A DNA stretch of 12,668 nucleotides from Treponema sp. (GTDB taxonomy: Bacteria; Spirochaetota; Spirochaetia; Treponematales; Breznakiellaceae), in NCBI GenBank assembly GCA_031280065.1, contig JAITHH010000003.1, positions 1-12,668 of the forward strand. The letters are read 5' to 3'. Position numbers and translations under genes: made by a program. Shown in pieces: positions 7,304 to 12,668 of the stretch (position 1 is its first letter; every line of letters starts with the position of its first letter). Under the pieces are notes generated by a model, which had not been told where the DNA came from, ran no database searches, and saw nothing but the letters and a program-made list of their open reading frames with translations.

Positions 7304-7322
7304 GCGGGGGTGGAACCCCCGC
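7304..7322 (+). terminator. second hairpin between pyrH and the ABC transporter
   Basis: GCGGGGG (7304-7310) and CCCCCGC (7316-7322) form a 7-bp stem around TGGAA. It is followed by ATAAAAGAAA rather than a U-tract. The word TGGAACCCCCGC recurs on the minus strand near 11900-11911. It may help to insulate the transporter genes from pyrH. Confidence 0.4.
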
Positions 7323-7344
7323 ATAAAAGAAAGGGAAACAGTAT

Positions 7345-8049
7345 ATGCTGATACAATGTCAAGACGCCGCGTTCGGCTACGATGGACATATCGCCGTTGA
7401 CGGGCTGAACTTTTCGCTGGAAAAGGGCGATTACCTCTGCGTGGCTGGCGAAAACGGTTCCGGCAAGAGTACGCTGCTGCGGGGGATGCTGGGGCTCATC
7501 GCCCCGCTGCGGGGGAGCGTCATCCGGGGGGAAGGGGCGCGGGGGACGGAGACGGGCTATCTTCCCCAGGAGGCCGCCGTGAAAAAAGATTTTCCCGCGG
7601 GGGTGTATGAAATCGTCCTGTCGGGCATGGCCGCCAAGATGGGGCTGCGGCCCTTCTACACCCTCCCGGAAAAGGAGCGGGCCGAGGAAGCCATGCGGAG
7701 CATGGGGGTCGCGGACCTGCGGCGGCGCTGTTTCCGGGAACTGTCCGGGGGGCAGCGCCGGAGGGCGCTTATCGCACGGGCCCTGTGCGCCTGCCGGGGC
7801 CTGCTGGCGCTGGACGAACCGTCCGCGGGCCTGGACCCGGGGGCGCAGGCTGAACTGTATGAAATGCTCCTGCGGCTCAACCGTGAGCAGGGGCTTACCA
7901 TTGTCATGGTTTCCCATGACATACCTGCCGCGGGCAAATACGCGGGGAAAATTCTGCACGTCAAAAACAGACAGTGTTTCTTTGGCGCGTCAGTTGATTA
8001 TTTTAACTCTGAAATAGGAAAACGGTTTTTACATAAAGAGGAGGGCTGA
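7345..8049 (+). CDS. znuC: zinc/manganese-type ABC importer ATPase
   Basis: This is the cytoplasmic ATP-hydrolysing subunit of a metal-ion ABC importer (ZnuC/MntB/TroB group). The 234-residue protein has Walker A GENGSGKST (35-43), the Q-loop Gln75 (YLPQ), the signature LSGGQ (133-137), Walker B LLALDEP (153-159) with D-loop SAGLD, and the switch His191 (SHD). The pairing with a ZnuB-family permease assigns it to the metal class. Zinc or manganese cannot be told apart from the sequence. An AAAGGGAAA site lies about eight bases before the ATG. One base separates its stop from the permease start, so they form an operon. No Zur-like palindrome was found upstream. Confidence 0.9.
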   Translation: MLIQCQDAAFGYDGHIAVDGLNFSLEKGDYLCVAGENGSGKSTLLRGMLGLIAPLRGSVIRGEGARGTETGYLPQEAAVKKDFPAGVYEIVLSGMAAKMGLRPFYTLPEKERAEEAMRSMGVADLRRRCFRELSGGQRRRALIARALCACRGLLALDEPSAGLDPGAQAELYEMLLRLNREQGLTIVMVSHDIPAAGKYAGKILHVKNRQCFFGASVDYFNSEIGKRFLHKEEG

Positions 8050-8050
8050 A

Positions 8051-9430
8051 ATGGCGGATGCTGTTTTTTCCATTTTTTCCACGCTGCGGGAAATGTTTTC
8101 GTACGCTTTTCTGCTGCGGGCCGTCATTGTCGGGGCGCTGGTATCGCTGTGCGCCGCGCTGTTGGGGGTCAGTCTGGTGCTCAAGCGCTATTCGATGATC
8201 GGCGACGGGCTCTCCCATGTGGGCTTCGGCTCGCTGGCGCTGGCCACGGCGCTGAACCTGGCGCCGCTGGCAGTAGCCATACCGGTCGCCATCGGCACGG
8301 CGTTTCTGCTGCTGCGCCTGGGCGAAAAGAGCTTGATAAAGGGGGATGCCGCCATCGCCATTGTTTCGACCGGTTCTCTGGCATTGGGCGTGGTGATCAT
8401 CTCCCAGACTACCGGCATGAATACCGACGTGTGCAACTATTTGTTCGGCAGTATCCTTGCGATGACCAAACAGGATGTGTACCTGAGCGCGGCCCTGTCG
8501 ATCATCGTGTTTGCCATGTTCATTCTGTTTTACCATAAAATATTCGCCATCACCTTTGACGAAACGTTTGCGCGGGCCGCGGGAATCAAAACGGCGTGGT
8601 ACAATATGCTGATCGCGTTCTTGACCGCGGTTACTATCGTGCTGGGTATGCGCATGATGGGGGCGATGCTGATTTCCGCGCTGGTGATTTTTCCGGCCCT
8701 CACCGCTATGCGGGTATTCAAACGATTCAAGAGCGTCTGCCTGTGCGCTGTCTGCGTGTCGTTTTTCTGTTTTTTTACCGGCGTGGTTATTTCCTACCTC
8801 TACGCCATTCCCACCGGCGCGAGCGTGGTGCTGATGAACATCGCGGCGTTTGTTTTGTTTTGGGCCGCCAAGCCGCTTGCCGCACGGGTACGCGCCGGGG
8901 GCGCGGGCGCAGCCGCGGGCGCGGTATTACTGCTGGCCTGCGCGTTTCTTGCGGGGGGCTGCGGCAGAGACCGGGGGGTTATCGAGGCGGCGGAACAGAT
9001 GTCCCCTGTCCAGGCCGCTGCCGCGTCCCCGGCGCGGGAAAGCGCTTCCGGGGCCAAAGACCGGGGGAAGGTCATCGATATAAAAGAAAAGATGTTCATC
9101 GCCCAAACCAACGAGGTGTACCTTAACCAGGAAGATTATCTGGGGAAGACGCTCCGGCTGCAGGGGCTTTTCAAAGTCCAGGAGGGATATGAAAAGCCGC
9201 TTTACTTTGTCATCCGCTACGGCCCCGGTTGCTGCGGTTTTGACGGAAGCGCCGGCTTTGAGGTGGCCTGGGACGCGGGGCATGGGGCCGGCTACCCGGA
9301 TGTTGACGCATGGGTTGAGGCGACCGGCGAATTCAAGACCTACGAGGAAGACGGGTATCCCTACCCGTATATCGCGCTTTCGGACTTGCGGGTGATGAAT
9401 AAGCGGGGCGCGGAATACGTGAGCCAGTGA
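8051..9430 (+). CDS. znuB: metal ABC permease fused to a lipoprotein-like domain
   Basis: The first ~280 of 459 residues are a ZnuB-family permease. Multiple membrane helices, VLKRYSMIGDGLSHVGFGSL (about 44-63) and GAMLISALVIFPALTAMRV (about 200) are typical. Then comes an extra hydrophobic segment, GAVLLLACAFLAGGC, with a lipobox-like Cys304, an Ala/Ser-rich linker, and a soluble domain (about 335-459: VIDIKEKMFIAQTNEVYLNQ, CCGF, GAEYVSQ). From memory, that domain occurs as a separate lipoprotein beside such transporters in Firmicutes. Topology allows the added helix to place Cys304 outside. No in-frame start with a ribosome site lies between the parts. GAGGAGGG before 8051 gives the start. 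The fusion is the unusual feature; a lost stop codon is the likely origin. Confidence 0.88.
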   Translation: MADAVFSIFSTLREMFSYAFLLRAVIVGALVSLCAALLGVSLVLKRYSMIGDGLSHVGFGSLALATALNLAPLAVAIPVAIGTAFLLLRLGEKSLIKGDAAIAIVSTGSLALGVVIISQTTGMNTDVCNYLFGSILAMTKQDVYLSAALSIIVFAMFILFYHKIFAITFDETFARAAGIKTAWYNMLIAFLTAVTIVLGMRMMGAMLISALVIFPALTAMRVFKRFKSVCLCAVCVSFFCFFTGVVISYLYAIPTGASVVLMNIAAFVLFWAAKPLAARVRAGGAGAAAGAVLLLACAFLAGGCGRDRGVIEAAEQMSPVQAAAASPARESASGAKDRGKVIDIKEKMFIAQTNEVYLNQEDYLGKTLRLQGLFKVQEGYEKPLYFVIRYGPGCCGFDGSAGFEVAWDAGHGAGYPDVDAWVEATGEFKTYEEDGYPYPYIALSDLRVMNKRGAEYVSQ

Positions 9431-9449
9431 GCCGCCCCCTCAAAAGAAC

Positions 9450-9480
9450 GCCGCCGCCGAAAGGAGGAAACGGCGGCGGC
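9450..9480 (+). terminator. perfect 10-bp hairpin with a Shine-Dalgarno-like loop
   Basis: GCCGCCGCCG (9450-9459) and CGGCGGCGGC (9471-9480) pair perfectly around the 11-base loop AAAGGAGGAAA. It lies 20 bases after the permease stop, so it could end that operon, but there is no U-tract. The loop is a perfect anti-16S sequence with no start codon at the right distance. Confidence 0.45.
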
Positions 9481-9582
9481 ATAGAAACAAAATACATCAT
9501 GGAGGAGGTATTATACCCTTATAACCACGGAAGAACGGATAGGTTACAGGGTTAAGGCGTTTTGCCCAGCCGGGCCTCCAGC

Positions 9583-9610
9583 TTGACATGATAATCAACC
9601 CCAGTAAACT
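9583..9610 (+). promoter_or_regulatory. promoter of the hydrogen-sensor operon
   Basis: A consensus -35 TTGACA (9583-9588) is followed after 16 bases by TAAACT (9605-9610), four of six matches to the -10. Transcription would start about 20 bases before the ferredoxin ATG. This is the best sigma-70-like promoter in the window. I see no clear Rex or other redox-regulator palindrome next to it. Confidence 0.5.
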
Positions 9611-9636
9611 AAACCGTACATATTAAGGAGGAGCCA

Positions 9637-9882
9637 ATGGATACCATCACCGTGTGCATGGGGAGTTCGTGTTTCGGCAAGGGGAATCAGGTAAACGCCG
9701 GGTTTATCAGCCGCTTTGTCGAGGAGCATCAGTTCCAGGATCGTATAACCGTCAACGGATGCCTGTGCGGGAACGCCTGCGCCCAGGGCCCGAACATCAA
9801 GATAAACGGCAAAATTATTTCCGGCGTGTCGGAACAAACCCTGGCGGGGATCATCGTTAAAGAATTGGGGTTACCATTATGA
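9637..9882 (+). CDS. thioredoxin-like [2Fe-2S] ferredoxin (NuoE/HndA C-terminal type)
   Basis: This 81-residue protein matches the C-terminal domain of NuoE/HndA-type electron carriers. Cys7-x4-Cys12 lies in VCMGSSCF and Cys44-x3-Cys48 in CLCGNACAQGPN; these four should bind a [2Fe-2S] cluster, and Cys42 is extra. As a free-standing small ferredoxin it probably passes electrons to or from the hydrogenase-like protein encoded next. From memory, such a small ferredoxin also sits near the sensory hydrogenase in Thermotoga. AAGGAGG at 9625-9631 lies five bases before the ATG. Its stop overlaps the next start (ATGA), which indicates coupled translation in similar amounts. Confidence 0.9.
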   Translation: MDTITVCMGSSCFGKGNQVNAGFISRFVEEHQFQDRITVNGCLCGNACAQGPNIKINGKIISGVSEQTLAGIIVKELGLPL

Positions 9883-11630
9883 ACGTCAAAGCGCCGGTTT
9901 ATACGGAACTTGCCGAATGTCAGGACTGTTACAAGTGTATCCGTAAATGCCCGGTCAAGTCGATTCATTTGGAAAAGGGACAGGCCAGCGTTATTTTTGA
10001 ACGGTGTATTTACTGCGGGCGCTGCGTGGTCAACTGTCCGGCCCGGGCAAAACAGTACCGGAACGATATAGAAAAAGTAAAGCTGCTGCTGGAGGGCGGG
10101 AAAAAAGTTTTTGTGTCCCTGGCCCCTTCCTTTGTGTCTGAATTTACCGCGTGGAAACACGAAGAACTTATCGCCGCTTTGAAGCAGCTTGGGTTTGCCG
10201 GCGTGTCGGAAACCGCCCTGGGCGCGGACTATCTTTCCGCGCGCATCGCCGGCGATCTGGCCGCGCCCGGCGCGGACGGCAAGCGGCTCATGATTTCTTC
10301 CGCGTGTCCCGCCATTGTGGAGTACCTGAAACTTTACGCGCCGGGGCTTTCTCCTTATGTGTCGCCCCACGCCTCGCCGCTCCTGACCCATGCGCGGTTT
10401 CTCCATTCCCGTTACGGCGAAGACAGCGCGGTGGTATTCATCGGGCCGTGCATTGCCAAGAAGCACGAGGCGGACCTCTATGCCGGGGAAATCGGCGCGG
10501 CCATCACCTTCCGGGAACTGACTGAATGGCTGCACAAAGAAAAGATCACGCCGCACAGTGTTTCTGTTTCGGAGGACTGTGTGTTTGAGCCCCGCAGAAG
10601 CGCCAAGGGCGCGTTCTTCCCCATCGAGGGCGGGGAGATTACCGCGTTCTCCGCGTATGTTACGGGGGCAGCGGCGGGCATTGGACAGAAAATCAACACC
10701 GTGTCCGCGTCGGGGATCAAGGCTGTGCAGGAGGCCCTTGCGGGCTTTGACCCTGCGGGCCTGGAATCGCCCCTGTTCCTTGAACTCCTCGCCTGTCCGG
10801 GGGGCTGCGTCAACGGGCCGGGCATGGGCGGCGCGGCATCCGGCGTTACCCGCCATATTCTGCTGCAGAATTACGCCCGCACCGCGGACGACACCCTGGA
10901 CGCTCCGGCGCTTGCGGCGTCGCCCCTGATAGACGCCGACTATCCGGTTTTCCCGCTGCCCCGTTCCGCGTACACCGAGGCGGAGATTGCCGAAGCCCTC
11001 CGGACGGTGGGGAAATTCAGTCTGTCGGACCGGCTGAACTGCGCGAGCTGCGGCTATGATACGTGCAGGGATTTCGCTCTGGCGCTGCTGGCGGGGCACG
11101 CGGAAAAGGCCATGTGCGCCTCGTATATGCGCAAGCTGGCCAACAAGACCGCGAACGGCCTTATCCGCGCGATTCCGTCGGGTATTGTTATTGTGGACAA
11201 AAACCTGACGATTATCGAGTGCAACGAGCAGTTTGCAAAACTGCTGGGCGCGGAGACCGAGGAACTTTTTACGGTGGTGCCGGGGCTGGAGGGCGCGGAC
11301 TTGAAAAAACTCAGCGCTTTCCATTTGTATTTTCAAACGGTGATTGACCCTGCGGGGCCTGACCATATTCAGAGCGATGTGCGGGATGGCAAAAAAATCT
11401 TTCATTTGACGGTGTTTGCCGTTGAAAAGGGGGAGACTGCCGCGGGGGTGCTGGAGGACATTACCGCGCCGAGGGTGCGGATTGACAAGACGGTTGAGCG
11501 GGCGCGGGAGATTATCAAGAAGAACGTATCGGTGGTGCAGCAGATAGCGTTTCTGCTGGGGGAGAACGCGGCGGAGTCTGAGGCGATACTCAATTCGATT
11601 ATCGAGTCGTACACTGAAGGGGAGTCCTAA
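9879..11630 (+). CDS. hydS: sensory [FeFe]-hydrogenase with PAS domain (HydS-like, group C)
   Basis: This is probably a cytoplasmic H2 sensor rather than a bulk H2-producing enzyme. The 583-residue protein starts with two [4Fe-4S] motifs (Cys14, 17, 20, 24 and Cys43, 46, 49, 53). The H-cluster loops follow: SSACPAIVEY (Cys143), GPCIAKKHE (Cys191) and LACPGGCVNG (Cys306, Cys310). Then come a further four-Cys Fe-S motif (Cys388, 391, 396, 413) and a PAS domain (about 425-530, AIPSGIVIVDKNLTIIECNE). A helical tail closes the protein. In loop 1, Ala142 replaces the proton-relay Cys of the catalytic TSCCP motif. In loop 2, Gly replaces the Met of MPC. Both fit the HydS group. No maturases, kinase or phosphatase genes lie nearby. 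A hairpin follows directly. Confidence 0.92.
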   Translation: MNVKAPVYTELAECQDCYKCIRKCPVKSIHLEKGQASVIFERCIYCGRCVVNCPARAKQYRNDIEKVKLLLEGGKKVFVSLAPSFVSEFTAWKHEELIAALKQLGFAGVSETALGADYLSARIAGDLAAPGADGKRLMISSACPAIVEYLKLYAPGLSPYVSPHASPLLTHARFLHSRYGEDSAVVFIGPCIAKKHEADLYAGEIGAAITFRELTEWLHKEKITPHSVSVSEDCVFEPRRSAKGAFFPIEGGEITAFSAYVTGAAAGIGQKINTVSASGIKAVQEALAGFDPAGLESPLFLELLACPGGCVNGPGMGGAASGVTRHILLQNYARTADDTLDAPALAASPLIDADYPVFPLPRSAYTEAEIAEALRTVGKFSLSDRLNCASCGYDTCRDFALALLAGHAEKAMCASYMRKLANKTANGLIRAIPSGIVIVDKNLTIIECNEQFAKLLGAETEELFTVVPGLEGADLKKLSAFHLYFQTVIDPAGPDHIQSDVRDGKKIFHLTVFAVEKGETAAGVLEDITAPRVRIDKTVERAREIIKKNVSVVQQIAFLLGENAAESEAILNSIIESYTEGES

Positions 11631-11633
11631 CCG

Positions 11634-11660
11634 GGTAAAAGGGGCGGAGCCCCTTTTACC
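11634..11660 (+). terminator. terminator hairpin of the hydrogen-sensor operon
   Basis: GGTAAAAGGGGC (11634-11645) and GCCCCTTTTACC (11649-11660) form a perfect 12-bp stem with a GGA loop, three bases after the hydS stop. The T-run is inside the stem, so it may work in both directions rather than as a classic intrinsic terminator. Confidence 0.6.
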
Positions 11661-11664
11661 TTAC

Positions 11665-11690
11665 GGAGTTTTGCGCGAACGCAAAACTCC
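11665..11690. repeat. second perfect hairpin after hydS
   Basis: GGAGTTTTGCG and CGCAAAACTCC form a perfect 11-bp stem around CGAA, only four bases after the previous hairpin. It could be a second terminator or part of a mobile palindromic repeat. Confidence 0.55.
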
Positions 11691-11698
11691 AGGGAGCA

Positions 11699-11868
11699 TT
11701 TGGCGAAAGGGGGCCTCGAGGCAGGCCGCTTTCGCGGCCAATTACAAGCCCCCTTATTGGTGTTTCCTCATGTACCGGGCGAAAAAGAACAGGCAAACCC
11801 CCAAAATGGTTACCGCTATGGCGAGCAGTAGGGGGACCGGGCGCGTTTGGCGAAAGGAGGTCCCCCTA
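11699..11868. repeat. cluster of inverted and direct repeats
   Basis: The segment holds the palindrome GCCTCGAGGC (11713-11722), GGCCGC-TTTC-GCGGCC (11724-11739), and an enclosing pair AAGGGGGC (11707-11714) / GCCCCCTT (11748-11755). TAGGGGGACC (11829-11838) is inverted as GGTCCCCCTA (11859-11868). TTTGGCGAAAGG occurs twice as a direct repeat (11699-11710 and 11846-11857). No complete gene is present. It looks like accumulated repeat debris. Confidence 0.55.
11754..11865 (-). pseudogene. C-terminal scrap of a membrane protein
   Basis: On the minus strand an open frame ends with VPLLLAIAVTILGVCLFFFA followed by RYMRKHQ and a TAA at 11754-11756. A long hydrophobic helix with a basic tail is a typical C-terminal membrane anchor. 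The frame is open only back to about 11930, has no ATG before the helix, and runs into the GC-rich repeat sequence. I therefore call it the remnant of a larger gene; the 5' boundary is uncertain. I do not recognise the family. It could be chance, since the nucleotide sequence is repeat-rich, but the TM-plus-basic-tail pattern argues against that. Confidence 0.35.
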
Positions 11869-11887
11869 CACCCGTATCTTGGATGCG

Positions 11888-11910
11888 GGCTACCCCCTCT
11901 GCGGGGGTTC
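11888..11910. repeat. GC-rich repeat word shared with 775-790 and 7311-7322
   Basis: This stretch has a C5/G5 inverted repeat around CTCTG or TCTG, with the word CCCCCTCTGCGGGGG shared with 775-790. Its minus strand also contains TGGAACCCCCGC, as found between pyrH and the ABC transporter. It appears to be a fragment of the same dispersed GC-rich family. Confidence 0.45.
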
Positions 11911-11929
11911 CACAGGAGGCTTTTCTATC

Positions 11930-12025
11930 ACTCCCCCTCCCCCCCATAAATTTTATGATTCCCCGCCAACCGGTAGCCAAATCCTACCAGATGTGGGAAT
12001 TTCTAGCTCGCCAAAACGTTTATCC
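11930..12025. other. non-coding junction into lower-GC DNA
   Basis: I see no gene here. Base composition drops visibly from the GC-rich repeats to roughly balanced sequence around 11950. A small palindrome, CATAAA-T-TTTATG, lies near the boundary. The gene fragment on the minus strand ends at 12026. Confidence 0.4.
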
Positions 12026-12550
12026 TTATTGCTCCACCCCCGCGCTGCTGAATCTGCGGACTATCCAGTCATTACCGCTTGCAGGGTTTACCAGATTTGA
12101 GGCGTAGCCGTACATGTACACATTGTTACCGCTGTCCATGACGAATAGCGGCGGAAATACATACGGAGACTGTGAATTCCACGAATACGAATTTAGCAAT
12201 GCCCCCGAAGAATTGTACTTTCTGAAAAGAGTTAATGTTGAAGAACCGGATGAAAAATAATAATTTTCGCCACTGTCAATCTTCACCAGTTTTGCGCTGT
12301 CATCGGGAATGACAAAGGCGTATATTTCTGACCCGCCAGTGGTGAATTTCTTTACCCAGGTATCATCTTTGCTTGCGCCGTTTATTAAATCGTTTCCTTG
12401 ACCAATAACGATAATATTGGTTCCGTCAAAGGTGATTATCGTTGCGGCTTCATCATCGCTGTGGTCCCAGTCGTACTTTTTGTTCCAGTCGGCGGTTATT
12501 TCTGTTCCTGTGGAATCGTATTTTTTAATCCAAACATCGTTCTTGCTGTA
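12026..12550 (-). pseudogene. C-terminal fragment of a beta-propeller-like (SBBP-type) protein
   Basis: The minus frame is open for 174 codons from 12550 to the TAA at 12026-12028. It has no start codon near its beginning: only an internal GTG at 12286 could serve, and that would discard half of the conserved pattern. Four blade-like repeats of about 43-58 residues each end in a similar motif: DVWIKKYDSTG, DTWVKKFTTGG, LTLFRKYNSSG and DWIVRRFSSAG. Strands such as TIITFDGTNIIVIGQG and VMDSGNNVYMYGY lie between. This resembles SBBP-type propeller repeats of extracellular proteins. The in-frame stop upstream, TTA at 12551-12553 on the plus strand, coincides with the probable end of an insertion element, so the 5' part was probably cut off by that insertion. 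Confidence 0.6.
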
Positions 12551-12668
12551 TTAGACTTGTTCTCTAACTATAGATGTGATAAACTGAAGACATGAGAAAG
12601 GGAAAGAAGGCAGAGGATGCCAAGGCGGTATTATTTAAGCGGCTGTACGGGGTAAAACCCGGTACATT
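12551..12668 (+). mobile_element. left part of a probable IS5-like insertion sequence (partial)
   Basis: Sequence character changes at about 12551-12553, where the propeller frame is interrupted, and a transposase-like frame begins 40 bases later. The edge reads TTAGACTTGTTCTCTAA, with TTAGA/TCTAA as a short inverted repeat, and TTA fits the TNA target duplication seen in one IS5 subgroup. The right end is outside the window, so neither terminal repeats nor target duplication can be confirmed. Confidence 0.4.
12592..12668 (+). CDS. N-terminus of an IS5-like transposase (partial)
   Basis: Only 25 codons are visible, from the ATG at 12592 to the window end: MRKGKKAEDAKAV, then LFKRLYGVKPGT. 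The segment FKRLYGVKPGT resembles the N-terminal helix-turn-helix start of IS5-family transposases (pattern F-x-R-L-x-G-V-K). The ribosome site is weak (GAAG four bases upstream), as usual for transposase genes. The catalytic DDE domain would lie outside the window, so the family call rests on this short motif alone. Confidence 0.45.
   Translation, partial: MRKGKKAEDAKAVLFKRLYGVKPGT

Noticed and set aside
8820..8965. Separate start codon for the lipoprotein part of the permease fusion
   Set aside because: In-frame ATG, GTG and TTG codons exist only inside the last permease helices and none has a Shine-Dalgarno sequence.
9499..9555. 18-codon leader-type ORF (MEEVLYPYNHGRTDRLQG)
   Set aside because: There is no ribosome site at the right distance, no repeated regulatory codons and no attenuator structure after it.
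9430..9636. Rex or Zur operator upstream of the hydrogen-sensor operon
   Set aside because: I found no palindrome resembling TTGTGA-N6-TCACAA or a Zur box; only short AT inverted repeats (TTATA/TATAA) are present.
9729..11405. 558-residue minus-strand frame opposite hydS
   Set aside because: The opposite strand carries all the hydrogenase cysteine motifs; this frame is Arg/Gly/Pro-rich with no recognisable features.
11671..11949. 92-residue plus-strand ORF after hydS
   Set aside because: It reads through hairpins and direct repeats, has no ribosome site, and the minus strand has a more protein-like frame at the same place.

Overview
The window looks like a chromosomal segment of a high-GC spirochaete, most likely a Treponema relative of the termite-gut or other anaerobic type. 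This is inferred from three things: the order murB / cysS / ECF sigma factor (an order I recall from Treponema pallidum), a UMP kinase of the archaeal/spirochaetal class, and an [FeFe]-hydrogenase hydrogen sensor of the kind known from fermentative treponemes. No database search was possible.

Layout. Positions 1-812 hold no convincing gene. They carry a 113-bp tandem repeat (three full copies plus broken ones), interrupted by a nine-copy 21-bp minisatellite with phased T-tracts. murB lies on the minus strand (813-1787) and is divergent from cysS (1842-3257). The plus-strand genes from cysS to 7264 are tightly packed: an ECF sigma factor with a TTG start, its overlapping zinc-finger anti-sigma factor, a small exported protein, a TIG/transglutaminase-like lipoprotein and pyrH. 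This resembles an envelope-signalling operon with housekeeping genes at both ends.

After two GC-rich hairpins come the ATPase and permease of a zinc/manganese-type ABC importer. The permease is fused in frame to what looks like a complete lipoprotein (signal segment, lipobox, soluble domain). No substrate-binding protein gene is present here.

A hairpin and a good promoter precede a two-gene hydrogen-sensing operon: a thioredoxin-like [2Fe-2S] ferredoxin and a HydS-like [FeFe]-hydrogenase with a C-terminal PAS domain. Its H-cluster loop has Ala where catalytic enzymes have the proton-relay Cys, which fits a sensor rather than a bulk H2 enzyme. No kinase or phosphatase output gene follows in this window.

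From 11631 the DNA becomes decayed accessory sequence: a cluster of perfect inverted repeats, a C-terminal scrap of a membrane protein on the minus strand, then a lower-GC block with the C-terminal fragment of a beta-propeller-like protein. That reading frame ends exactly where a probable IS5-like element begins. Its transposase runs off the window at 12668.

The most noteworthy items are the phased-T-tract minisatellite inside the 113-bp repeats, the permease-lipoprotein fusion, the orphan hydrogen-sensor pair, the transglutaminase-like protein without a Cys at the usual site, and a recurring GC-rich hairpin cassette found after stop codons.
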